The notes beneath the pieces are model-generated. The model searched no databases. It had not been told where the DNA came from and saw only the letters and a program-made list of their open reading frames with translations. A stretch of 64,000 nucleotides of DNA from Tetrahymena thermophila SB210. Taxonomy: Eukaryota; Ciliophora; Oligohymenophorea; Hymenostomatida; Tetrahymenidae. Position 1 is the stretch's first letter. Each line of letters starts with the position of its first letter. The stretch covers positions 1-64,000 of the forward strand of contig NW_002476380.1 of assembly GCF_000189635.1 (NCBI RefSeq), in the 5' to 3' direction. Shown one piece after another: positions 1-10,994 of this stretch. The translations under genes were made by a program, and so were the position numbers.

Positions 1-669
1 CAACCCCAACCCCAACCCCAACCCCAACCCCAACCCCAACCCCAACCCCAACCCCAACCCCAACCCCAACCCCAACCCCAACCCCAACCCCAACCCCAAC
101 CCCAACCCCAACCCCAACCCCAACCCCAACCCCAACCCCAACCCCAACCCCAACCCCAACCCCAACCCCAACCCCAACCCCAACCCCAACCCCAACCCCA
201 ACCCCAACCCCAACCCCAACCCCAACCCCAACCCCAACCCCAACCCCAACCCCAACCCCAACCCCAACCCCAACCCCAACCCCAACCCCAACCCCAACCC
301 CAACCCCAACCCCAACCCCAACCCCAACCCCAACCCCAACCCCAACCCCAACCCCAACCCCAACCCCAACCCCAACCCCAACCCCAACCCCAACCCCAAC
401 CCCAACCCCAACCCCAACCCCAACCCCAACCCCAACCCCAACCCCAACCCCAACCCCAACCCCAACCCCAACCCCAACCCCAACCCCAACCCCAACCCCA
501 ACCCCAACCCCAACCCCAACCCCAACCCCAACCCCAACCCCAACCCCAACCCCAACCCCAACCCCAACCCCAACCCCAACCCCAACCCCAACCCCAACCC
601 CAACCCCAACCCCAACCCCAACCCCAACCCCAACCCCAACCCCAACCCCAACCCCAACCCCAACCCCAA
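1..669. repeat. Telomere, C4A2 repeats
   Basis: A partial CAA followed by 111 perfect CCCCAA units (4-669), with no variant unit. This is the C-rich strand of a Tetrahymena-type telomere and marks the left physical end of a macronuclear chromosome. The array stops abruptly at 669/670 and turns into unique AT-rich DNA with no subtelomeric satellite. At about 0.67 kb it is longer than the roughly 0.3-0.4 kb usually quoted for vegetative T. thermophila macronuclear telomeres, although array length in an assembly can be affected by read handling. Confidence 0.99.
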
Positions 670-1253
670 ATTATTTTCTTAAATTAAACAAACTATTTAT
701 TGTTCATTTACCATTTTTTTTTTTTTGTGATTTATCTATCAAAAATTTAGAAAATAATATATTTTGACTAAAACAATACTTAATCAAACAAAGTGGTAAG
801 CTCTTCTCAAAACAATTTTATTGATAGTATTTAAATCAAAAATCTATACTACAAAATTAAAAAAATTAATTAAAATCTAACATTAATTAAAAACATATTT
901 GTGTATTTTAATATTTTCCATACTTGTTATTTAAAAAATAAATTACTCAAAATAAATAATTTGAAAAATTTTGGGAATTTTTAATTAAAAATTATTAAAT
1001 TAATTAATTTTAATAAATAATGAAAAAATGAAGAATTTAAGTTTTAGATTTGCAATTTCTTTGCAAATTTTTAAGAGCATAAAAGAAATGAGGAAAGACA
1101 GAGGTGGAAATTTAAATATCCTACGAAGTAGGTTACCATAAAATATTTAATACAATATTAAATAGCGTATGATTAAGTGAATATATATATATTTATAGTT
1201 TTATGTGCAGTTTATTAGATAAAGAGGTTTAAAATTCAGATTATAGATCACGT
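670..1253. other. Subtelomeric spacer / RPL4 3' flank
   Basis: 584 bases of AT-rich unique sequence between the telomere and the RPL4 stop codon. It has a poly-T run near 713-726 and a short AT dinucleotide run near 1181-1191, and must hold the RPL4 3' UTR and polyadenylation signals. I see no open frame worth calling and no repeat array. Confidence 0.8.
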
Positions 1254-3549
1254 TCATTCGTCACCTTCCTTGATTTCTTGACCTTGAGCAATGAAATCAG
1301 CATCTTCTTATCTAGCCTTAGCAATAGCTTCTTCGTTAGCCTTGTTGAAAGCAGCAATCCAAGCTTGAGATCCCTTCTTGTGGGTCTTGGCAGCCTTTCT
1401 GTTGGCCTTGAGGGTAGCTTATCTCTTAGCCTTGGAAGCTTCAGCAGCCTTCTTAGCTTGTTCCTTAACGATCTTAGCAGCGGGGTTTAACTTGAAGAGA
1501 GCGTTGTTGTTGGTCAAGGGGTTTTTCTTTCTTTCGTGGGTTTCGGTGGTACCAGCAACCTTAACAACGGATTAGACTTCGTTAGAGTTGATGATTCTAG
1601 CGATGTCAGCGTTGGCCAAGAGGGGTCTTTATAATTGGTAACCGCTCTTTTGGACACCAGTAGTAGAGTAAGTACCGAAGATTTCGTTTAACTTCTTGAA
1701 AGCAGATTCAGTCCAGATGATGAATCTACCAACGTGACCACCAGGAGCCAATTATAATAAGTTAAGTCTGTTAACGTTGCAAACATCAACACCTATTCAA
1801 TATTTTAATTAAAATTTTAATTTTTCATTCAAAAAATGAGGACAAATTTATCAAATTTAGTCTAAATTTAATTTATTTGCTAATATTTAAATAAATATTC
1901 TTTCAATAGCTCAATTAAATTAAATTTGATTTAACTATTTATAGAACTTGTTGAATTTTAAAACCAAATTTAGACTAAATAAATTATTTATTTATTGCAC
2001 TAGTGGCAATGTGAATTTTATTTTCTTTTTAAATGTTCAAAGAATTACCAGGAATGTTTCTAAGAGCTCTGGTGAGGGTGGACTTTTCGTTACCGTAGAC
2101 GACGAGGGGACCTCTTCTGAGTTTGTATCTTCTGTTTCTCAATTTACCTTGACCAGCTCTGAGTGCCTTGGTTTCAGCAACTCTGAGGACATCATCGTAA
2201 GCACCGACTCTCTTGAGGAAAGCAACAGCTTGCTTGGTCTTTTCATAAGATTCGACGGAGTCATCGAAAACGTAGGGGAGTTCCTAAACGTTGGAGATTC
2301 TGTGACCTCTAGCGAAAACTAAAGGAACCAAAGCAGAGGCAGCGAGGGCAGCAGCGACGGCGTGTCTCTTTTGGTTGACATTGACTCTTCTGTGGACTCT
2401 TCTGTAGGTCTTCAAGGGAGCGAACATTCTACCCTTTCTACATTGGTTACCGAAGGCGGCTTGACCGGATCTGTGAGTACCAGAACCACCAACTCTGGGA
2501 ATACGAGCAACAGCTCTACCAGTACCCCAAGATTCAGCGGAGTGACCCATACCTAATTAAAAATAAATGAATCTTTAAAATAAATTCAAAATGTAAATAA
2601 TAATATTTTGATTTATAATTATGCTTAGCACGTCTGGTTAAATTTTAAGTGAATATATTTAAATTTGATATTGCTTATGAGTTTATTTTTATTTTTCAAG
2701 CACTATATATTCTCTTTAATATGATAATTCAGTAGAAGCGATTCAAATCGTTTAACAAAACCTTAATTTGAATACATTTCTGGGCAATTAATTTCATGCT
2801 ACAATACTTTAAAGCATCTTTCAAATAGATATTTATTTATTTATTTAGTTTTCACCCTTAGATATTTACATAGCATTTTGCAATTTACTATTAATACTTT
2901 GCTTAAAGGGAATAGGACAAATATATGATAATAACCTAAATTTATTTTTTATGAGATTCTCTTTCTTTACCAAATTTATTTGTTATATAAACAAACTATC
3001 AGCCCACTTTATTTTGAAATCTAAACCAAATGCCCTGCTTATCACACATTAACTAAAATTGATTAAGTATAGCTATCTTTTCTACTTGCAACCCTTTAGA
3101 ATTAGTAGTTACTATCAATCATAATTTATTTTTGTCTTGCTGATATTTTATGAAAACTTCTCTATTATACAGATGCGCTACTTAATTTATCTTTTCAACC
3201 GACTTGATTTTTGTAATATTATGATGCTAAAAATAATTTCTCAAAGCAATAAACAAATTCACTTATACTCTTAATATTAACATCGAACATGCCAAGATAT
3301 TTATAAATATTTGATTCCTTTTAAAGGATGAATAATAAATAATTTTATGAATGTCTTACCAGCAGTACCTCTGGTGGAAATCTTGACTCCGGAAGCTTGC
3401 TTTCTGTTCTTGTTAAGGTCGGTGAAAACCTTGTGGACAATATCAGTTCTGATGGGAGCAGTGAAGACAGCGGGGAGGGTGAGCTTGGTAGCGGTTTGCT
3501 TGTTAGCTTCCTTAGCGTCGTGGACGTGGATTTGAGGTCTAGAAGTCAT
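1254..3549 (-). CDS. RPL4: 60S ribosomal protein L4 (uL4)
   Basis: Core protein of the large ribosomal subunit, lining the exit tunnel. Three exons on the minus strand: 3360-3549, 2049-2552 and 1254-1792; exon phases agree and give 410 residues ending at TGA. Visible family signatures are the N-terminal [14 protein letters not shown], then [16 protein letters not shown], then [11 protein letters not shown] and [12 protein letters not shown] (the tunnel-loop region), then [12 protein letters not shown] and [15 protein letters not shown], and a Lys/Ala-rich C-terminal extension ending EIKEGDE. Introns are 807 nt (2553-3359, GTAAGA...TTAG) and 256 nt (1793-2048). Gln is encoded partly by TAA, as in the rest of the window. 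This is the first gene in from the telomere, transcribed toward it, with its stop 585 bases from the repeats. The upstream flank has a strong poly-pyrimidine tract on the plus strand (3550-3620). Identity is secure. Confidence 0.97.
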
Positions 3550-5967
3550 TTCTTTTATTTTTTTTTTCTAATACTTTTTAATTTATCTTTTACTTTACTT
3601 TTATTTGTTTTTCCCTTTGATTAATTTCTCTTAATAGATATTTTGATTTGGCCTTAAAATCAATATGTTTCCCCCTCTTTAAAATTATCTTTTTTCAATT
3701 AATTGGCTAAATTTCTTTTCTTCATTATTCTTCTTAAGGTATGCATCTAGATAAAGTGCTAATCATATTATCACTCAGTTTGTTAGTCACTTTAACATTA
3801 TCTTTATATGCAGTGTACCTACATACATACATATATAAATACATTTGTATATAATAATTTTTGTTCCATTTTTCAATGCTCGTTATAAATAAAGGTAATT
3901 AATCAATCAAAACAAAATCTACCTCCAACATAACTAACAAAGCAATTTCAAAGAATTTCATTTATTTATGAATTATTTCATTAATATTAAATAAATATTT
4001 ATTTTAATTTTATGATATAAAAAATAAAATAAAAATTAAATTCATTTAATATTTCTTATTTTTTAATAAATTGTTTTTATCAAACCATATCATGGAAATT
4101 ATTTTTATAAGTTTATTTTTTATGATAAATTTGTTTAATATTTTTGATATATTATTAAAATAAATAATAATAGCTCAAAGAATCAAATTAAAATAAATAA
4201 TTATTATTTATTCTTAAATTAATTTTTTATTAAAATATATAACATATGATATCTAACCCATATCAAAATGTAATTTTAAAAATCCATTTTTAGGAATTAT
4301 AAATAAATAATCAATTTTACTATTTTTAAAAGCACTCAGATTAAATAATTTTAATTTTTTAACGAAAGAATAAGTTATTTCCATCCAAATAATAGAAATT
4401 TTTTTTCATTGATTTATGTAGATATTTTATTGATAAAATCAAATATTACAAAATTAAAAAAAATGTTTAAATTTTCAATAAAAAGATGAATTAGTTTGTT
4501 GAAGGATAAAACGAATTATTTTTAGATCTTTAGAAATCTATCTAAATAAATCCTCATAAATTATCACCAAAATTTCAAAAGTTTTTAAAAAATTTTAATA
4601 TACACCAAAGGTTCTAACTATTCAGTTAATGTTAATTAATGAGGAATTTTTAGTCATTTGGTATAATTTTCTTTACCTTCCACAATATTTTGATAATAAT
4701 TTTTTATTTAAATTAAAAAATTATTTCTGAAGTAAAAGCTGAATGAATTAATAAGATAGTTAATATTAATTATACCATTTTATGTAAAATTTATAAAATC
4801 ATTTATAACGCCATTTTATGTTTAGAGAAAATGAGGATAGGGAGGTGTTAATTAATGAAGATTTACTATAATTTTTTTTTTTAATATTGTTTATTATTGA
4901 TTAATTTATTTTAATATTATTAATTTAATTCTGATTATAATTTATGCAGAAACATGTATAATGAAGTAAATTATCAAAAAAATAAAATAATTTTGCTTAT
5001 CAGTTGAAATTTATTAGATTTAATTCCAAAAATAGATTTATTATTTTTATTCATTCATAACTTAAATAAGATTTTAATAAAAGTGTAAACAAAAATTAAA
5101 ATTTTTAAAAAATATCCATATATTTTTTATTAATTGAAAGAAAGAAGTGTGATTTATAGTGATGAAATTGATGTCATCACTCGCTCATAAAAAAATTTTT
5201 ATTTGCCAAATATTATAAAAATAAGAAAATATCTTATAAATTTTTAAAAGAAATTTCTTTAAAATAACAAAAAACTTTTACAAAATAAAGTTACTTATTA
5301 TAATTGTAAATTTAACTTATTTTTTCTTCTTTAAGATTTAAAGATATTATTTTACTGATGTCGTAAATCATTACCAACACATTTTTATTTTTTCATCCTT
5401 TTACTTAATATTTTTGGCACAAAATATTTGATTTCAAGAATGGGCTGATATTTTGCTAACAATCTACCAGGAATAAACAGAAAATTTTAATTATACTATG
5501 ATAACACTTTAGGAGCATAGGACTTTGAAGGATATTCAAACTTTAGAGTATTTTTTGATGAAAAATTTCAGTAAAGATCGTATCTCGATTATAACTTTAG
5601 TTATGTAATTTACGTCATCGGTGTGTTTCTTAGACAAGGCGATTTATATGACATAAATTAAACGAATAGGTGGGAAATTTGCGTGCTCTTTTATTTATAC
5701 AATTTAAAAATTTTAAGCAACTTTGTTTAGTTGTAAATAAGAAAGAAAGGTATTGCTACCTTTAATACAGTTTTAAGGTTTTATCTTTAATCTTACTTTA
5801 AAAAAAATATCTTATTGAATTTAATTAAAACGAGAAAGAAATTTTGCATAATTAATAATAAATTAATAAAATTAAATAACTAAAAGATTGATTGACTTGT
5901 AGAAATTCAAAATTTCTATATAACAGCAAAATAGGAAGATATAAAAGTAGGTTCAATTTAAGAATAA
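3550..5967. other. Divergent intergenic region, RPL4 / acyl-CoA synthetase
   Basis: 2.4 kb of mostly very AT-rich DNA containing the promoters of both flanking genes, which point away from each other. Poly-A and poly-T tracts are frequent. The part from about 5330 to 5700 is less AT-rich and carries a coding-like stretch, listed separately. I found no RNA gene or repeat here. Confidence 0.6.
5440..5700 (+). pseudogene. Possible decayed gene or uncaptured exon
   Basis: From the ATG at 5440 the frame reads Met-Gly-TGA and then a protein-like stretch beginning YFANNLPGINRKF and continuing past LGAQDFEGYSNFRVFFDE for about 85 residues before turning low-complexity. A Met-Gly-Cys start, where TGA replaces a Cys codon, would be a normal myristoylation/palmitoylation N-terminus, so a nonsense mutation in a small gene is one reading. 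Another is an exon whose acceptor I have not recognised. Because TGA is the only stop in this code and the DNA is AT-rich, long open frames also arise by chance. I recognise no family. Confidence 0.25.
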
Positions 5968-8890
5968 ATGTCCAACTAATTTTTACCCAAACTCGATGAC
6001 AATGAGTATCTCTACTGTTCTCCTGAAGGATTCTAGAGATTAGCTTCTGTTTATGACCCAAAAGATCCTTACAAAAATTACAACTGGACTCTCGATTACA
6101 CATTAGAACTACCTATTAGAGTTAAGAAATCTGGTCCTGGTAATGCAAATTCCTTATCTTTTAACAACTCCTTACTTAACCACACAATAAACAAGTGTTA
6201 CCATTACCCATAGGATTTAATTTCATAGATATTTAATATTATCTATGTATTAACATTTTTGTTGTGCAAATTTATAACAATTAAACAGCTCTACTTCTTC
6301 TACTTTTTAGCTGAAAATATTTATTAAATAGCTCAAAAGCACAGATAGAAGCCTTTAAGCTCTACTTTTTAAAAAGCACCAATCTAAATTACTCATTTTA
6401 TTTCAATTAAATATTATAGGAAGTGAACAACCTTTCACCTTAGTTGAAATGTTTGAAAGAATTGTTAAGCAAATCCCTGATTCTCCTGCTTTGAGTGTTA
6501 AGAAAAATGGCAAATGGGTTACCCTTACTTACAAGTAGTATTTTGAAGAAAGCAAAGTTTTCGGTAAAGCACTTATCTCTCTTGGTATGACTCCTTACCG
6601 TAGTGTTAACATTATTGGTTTCAACTCCCCGGAATGGGTTATCAGCTTCTATGGCTCTATTTTTGGTTACTATCTTCCTGTTGGTGTTTATACTACCAAT
6701 GGTCCCGAAGCTTGCTAGTACGTAGCAGAAAATTCAGACTGTGAAGTTGTTATTGTTGAAAATCAAACCCACTTAGACAAGTACTTAAAGGTCTTAGACA
6801 AGCTCCCTCTTTTGAAATACATAGTTGTCTACAATGATACCATCAAGAATGTACCAGAAAATTGCAGAGTCAAGGTATTTACTTGGGACTAATTTATGTC
6901 ACATGGAAGATCCTTCAAACCTGAAAACCCAGCTGACATCTTAGAAAATAGAATGATTAAATAGAGACCTGGTAATTGTTGCACCCTCGTCTACACTTCA
7001 GGTAAATATTATAAATAAAAAGCACCTTTGTTTTTTTAAAACTTTGAATAATTTCAATAAAGGAACAATTATAAATGAAATGGATATAAAAATAAAGTTT
7101 ATCTTTCCTTTTTTTATCTATTTCTTTTACTATGTAGAAATTTTTAAATAAATAAACAAATTTTATTTAGTGTAAAGGAAATTTCTGAAAGCAATTAATT
7201 AATCAATTCCATCAAAAATAAGCAAGTTATTAGAAAAATTAATTTTAATAATTAATCAATTAATTAATTAATTGCAATTTTATTAAAAATTGTCACAAAG
7301 CATTTATTTGAAATTAATAATTTCCATAAAAAATTCACATATTAATTAATTAAAATACTAATATGTATAATAATTATTATTATTCTTAATAAAGGTACTA
7401 CTGGTATGCCTAAGGGAGTCATGCTTTCTCATGATAACTACACTTGGACCTGTAAAGCTTGTATTGGAAAGTACGGATTAGCTCCTAACTAACAAGAAAG
7501 ATTGGTCAGCTATCTTCCCCTTTCACACGTTGCTGCTCAAATTATTGATATTGTTGGTAATATTGAAGGTGGTGCTCATATGTTCTTTGCTGATCCTTCT
7601 GCCCTTTCAGGCTCTTTAGTTGAAACTTTAAAGGAAGTCCGTCCCACATTCTTTTTCTCTGTACCTAGAGTATGGGAAAAGATCGAAGAAAAGATGAAAG
7701 CTCTTGCTGCTTCTAACGGATGGTTAAAGACCAAGATTGGTAATTTGATTAAAAAATAATTTTCTTTAATTGATTTTTCTGATATTAATAATAGCAACAT
7801 GGGCTAAGGGTATGGGTGTAGAAGGAACTTTTGCTGAAGTCCATAACAAAAAGTTACCATTTGGATTTGGTCTAGCAAAAAAAGTAGTTTATAATAATGT
7901 AAAGAAAGCTTTAGGTTTAGACTAATCTCGTTTCTTAATGTACGGAGCTGCTCCTCTTTCACCTGCTATCCGTGAATATTTCCTCTCTCTTAATATGTAT
8001 CTTATTTCTGGTTATGGTAAAATCATTTTTTAAACAATCAAAATTAATTAAATTATAGCTAATTTATATCAAATGTTTTTTAATATTGTTATTTAAAAAT
8101 AAAATATTTATTAATTATTTAAATATCAAAAGGTATGTCTGAATGTGCTGGCCCTGAATGCTTGAGTGATCCTTCAAACTATGATAAATTTGAAGGTGAC
8201 TTTTTCAATTCTACTGGTGCTGGTATTTCAGGTACTGATTTGGTTATTTACTAACCTGACAAGGAAGGTAATGGTGAAATCTGCTACAAAGGACGTAATA
8301 GATTCATGGGATACTTTAAAAACGAAGATGCTACTCGTCAAACTATCGATTCTTAAGGATTTTTACACAGTGGAGATGTAGGAAAATTAGATAAATTCGG
8401 TAACTTGACTATCACAGGACGTATTAAAGAACTTATTATTACAGCTGGTGGTGAAAATGTTGCTCCAGTTTTGATTGAAAACATTCTTAAAGAAAACCTT
8501 AATTTTGTATCAAATGCTGTTGTTATTGGTGATAAGAGAAAGTATTTAGTTGTACTTCTTACTTTTAAGTTTGTTTAAGAAGGTGATAAATTAAGTAACT
8601 AATTGTCTCCTGAATCTCTTAGAGAATTCGAAGCTCTTGGATCAACTGCTAAAACTGTTGCAGAGGCCAAGAAGGATCCTAAGATTCTTTAAGCTATTGA
8701 GCAAGCTATAAAGAAGACAAACTCTAAGGCTATTTCTAGAGCCTAAAATATTCAAAAATATGCTATCTTAGATAGTGATTTCTCAATTGATGGAGGCGAT
8801 CTCACCCCTACTCTTAAATTAAAAAGAAATGTAGTCAATTAGAAACACGAAGCACTTATTGAGTCACTTTACGTTGATCCTAAGCTTTGA
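5968..8890 (+). CDS. ACSBG: Long-chain acyl-CoA synthetase, bubblegum (ACSBG) type
   Basis: Adenylates a long or very-long-chain fatty acid with ATP and transfers it to CoA, supplying acyl-CoA for lipid synthesis or oxidation. Five exons: 5968-6139, 6420-7001, 7395-7739, 7795-8016 and 8133-8890, in phase, giving 692 residues, close to the family's usual 670-720. The AMP-binding P-loop YTSGTTGMPKG spans exons 2/3 near residue 252. GYGMSECAGP follows in exon 5, then HSGDVGKLDKFGNL and the signature GRIKELIITAGGENVAP. The C-terminal section SNAVVIGDKRKYLVVLLT and the end (DGGDLTPTLKLKRN) resemble the bubblegum subgroup rather than ACSL1-type enzymes. No signal peptide or clear membrane segment. 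In-frame TAA/TAG codons are scattered through all exons. The exact subgroup is an inference from motifs; membership of the acyl-CoA synthetase family is firm. Confidence 0.94.
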
Positions 8891-9845
8891 TTAACAAACA
8901 TATTTATCAATTTATTCGTTTAAAGTTAAATTTTTTAACTCATAAATAAATACTTGTTATTTTCTATGTGATTTTTTATAAATTATCATTATTAAGTAGA
9001 AAATATTTGAGCAACAAATTCCTTTAAATTTAATTTTTATAGAATAAGATAGTTTGTTTGTTGACATAAATATTAATTATGATATCAATAGATAAGTGTT
9101 AATAGACCTAATATTTGAATATATAGAATAAGGTGATAGCATTACATACATGGCATAGAAATCTTAATATTTAAACAAAAATTTTTAATTATACTTTTAT
9201 AATTATCATAGAATCATTTCTGTCTTAAAATTATAATAGTTTTTATAATTTAAAATTATTTATTCCAATTTAAACAGTTGATAATAACTTTCATTAATAA
9301 AATTATTTATTTATTTTAAGTTATATTTAACAACTAGTGAATTTCATTTTGTAAAATACAATAATATACAAACATATGAATAAATCTTACTTCTTTTACA
9401 ACGGCAAAAATATTTAAAATAGCTTTTCTTATAGATAATGGAGCTATTTGGATTCTTTTATTTATTTATTTATTTATTTATTTATCTTTTTATGATATGT
9501 TAGCAAAAATTAGCTTTTTTACAAGATAAACAGCTTTTAATCAAAAAAAGTGTTATGAGAAAATACTTTAATAAACATCTAAACATATTTGGCTGATTTT
9601 TATTTTAAATCATAAATAAGAAGTAACTTACAAAATATAAAATTAAGTATATCTTATATATAACTTTTAGAAAATAAAACTAGAACTAGTTTATGTTTTA
9701 TAAGTTTTAGAAAATATACAAAATTATTATTAAAGTTTTAAGAAAACCAAATAATTAATTAATAAACATACATTATTTTTTAAAGATAAATATTTTTTTA
9801 ATAAATTAATATAGTAGCTGGGAGATAATTTATTTTATTTTATTT
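8891..9845. other. Convergent intergenic region
   Basis: About 950 bases between two converging genes, so it holds two 3' UTRs. Very AT-rich, with a TTTA tetranucleotide microsatellite at 9456-9485. Nothing coding is visible. Confidence 0.6.
9456..9485. repeat. (TTTA)n microsatellite
   Basis: Seven or so uninterrupted TTTA units in the spacer between the acyl-CoA synthetase and stomatin genes. Simple repeat; no function suggested. Confidence 0.9.
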
Positions 9846-10994
9846 TCATTCTTCATCAGGTTTTAAAGGCAAGAAAACTACTTTTCTATTTTAGTGTTCT
9901 GATATAGCCTAAACAACTTCAAAGTATCTAATTTGCATAGCTGCATCTGTGGCAAGCATATCTGCTGCTTATCTGAGCAGTTTAGCACTTTCAACATCAG
10001 ATTTAGATGAAATTACTTTGCTTTCAGCTTTCTTTCTACTAACTGGCACCATAGACATTTCTTCAATAAGTTATTTGCTCAAAACCATATCTTTAATAAA
10101 AACTTATTCAACAAAAATACCCCTATTATATATAATATTAAAATTTTTAAAAAAATAAATAAATAAATATAAATGTTGAAAATTATTCTTACCAGTCTTT
10201 GACATGCTCTTCAACATAATTTTCAATTTAATCATTTACTTATTCACGTTTTTCCAAGAGATCTTGCAAACTATGTTCACCACAAATAGATCTCAAACAA
10301 GCATATGTTAATTCTATAAAGTTTATTAAAAATTATTTTAGCAACTAAAAAAGTATTTTCCATAAATTTAAACTAAAAACAATTATTGTTTGAAACTTAT
10401 TGAAAAAAGTTTTGCATAAAAATCTATTATAAGCTAGTTAGCTACTAAATAATTACACTCAAGAGAGAATTTAATGTCGACAATCTTATATAGAGCTTTT
10501 TTAGGCTCAACAATTCTATAAAAAGCTACTGTATCTATATCTACTGTGACATTATCGTTTGTCATAACTGTTTGACGTTTAAGATCTAATACCTTTACAT
10601 ATTAATAAAATTCGTTTCATTTTACTAATTTTAATTTGATATTTAATTCTATGATAGTTAGTTATAAAATTTTCAATATATTTAAGCATTTTACTTTTGT
10701 TTTCATATCTACAATATAAACTTTTTCACATTCAGGGTTTACTTCATGAAGGCCAGGCTCTAAAACTTTTTAAAATCCTCCAAACTTCTCTAAAATACCT
10801 TTACTAGATGAAGGAACTGTTACAAAAGGTTTAGGGCAGCAGCAGCATGGGAATGGTAACCACATACCTAAGCATCCTTCAATTTTTCCGCAACAAGCTA
10901 CACATGATTAATAGCATGTAAATTTATCTTAGGCAACAATATCATCTTCGTGATGACTAGAGCCATTTATTCTTTGCATCTCAGGCTATTCCAT
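9846..10994 (-). CDS. Stomatin/prohibitin-homology (SPFH, Band 7) protein
   Basis: Membrane scaffold of the stomatin family, thought to organise lipid microdomains and regulate channels. Four minus-strand exons: 10695-10994, 10457-10592, 10193-10313 and 9846-10122, phases consistent, 277 residues. The N-terminus carries a cysteine cluster, LPFPCCCCPKPF, typical of palmitoylated protist stomatins. The Band 7 core follows: GFQKVLEPGLHEVNP, then LKRQTVMTNDNVTVDIDTVAFYR, then FSLEQLTYACLRSICGEHSL, QDLLEKREQVND, and IENYVEEHVKDWGIFVEQV. Late in the protein come a helix rich in Lys/Ala (SRKKAESKVISSKSDVESA) and IRYFEVVQAISEH, as in stomatins and podocin. There is no long N-terminal transmembrane helix, so attachment is probably by acylation and a short hydrophobic hairpin. 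The donor after GAGT (exon 2 end) was chosen because it restores the conserved SLEQLTY. Confidence 0.93.

Noticed and set aside
1221..1237. AAAGAGGTTTAAAATTC resembles the start of the Tetrahymena chromosome breakage sequence
   Set aside because: Only the first nine bases match the 15-base element as I know it, and that element is removed from macronuclear ends during development, so it should not persist here.
1278..1575. Plus-strand Leu/Ser-rich open frames over RPL4
   Set aside because: They are antisense shadows of the RPL4 third exon; the minus-strand translation is unmistakable uL4.
2940..3260. A specific C/D snoRNA in the RPL4 intron
   Set aside because: Partial C- and D-like boxes exist but the spacing (about 130 bases) and missing terminal stem do not meet the standard pattern.
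8166..8381. A 71-residue hydrophobic ORF inside the acyl-CoA synthetase region
   Set aside because: It is an alternative frame over exon 5, whose correct frame carries the GDVGKLDKFG and GRIKELIITAGGENVAP motifs.
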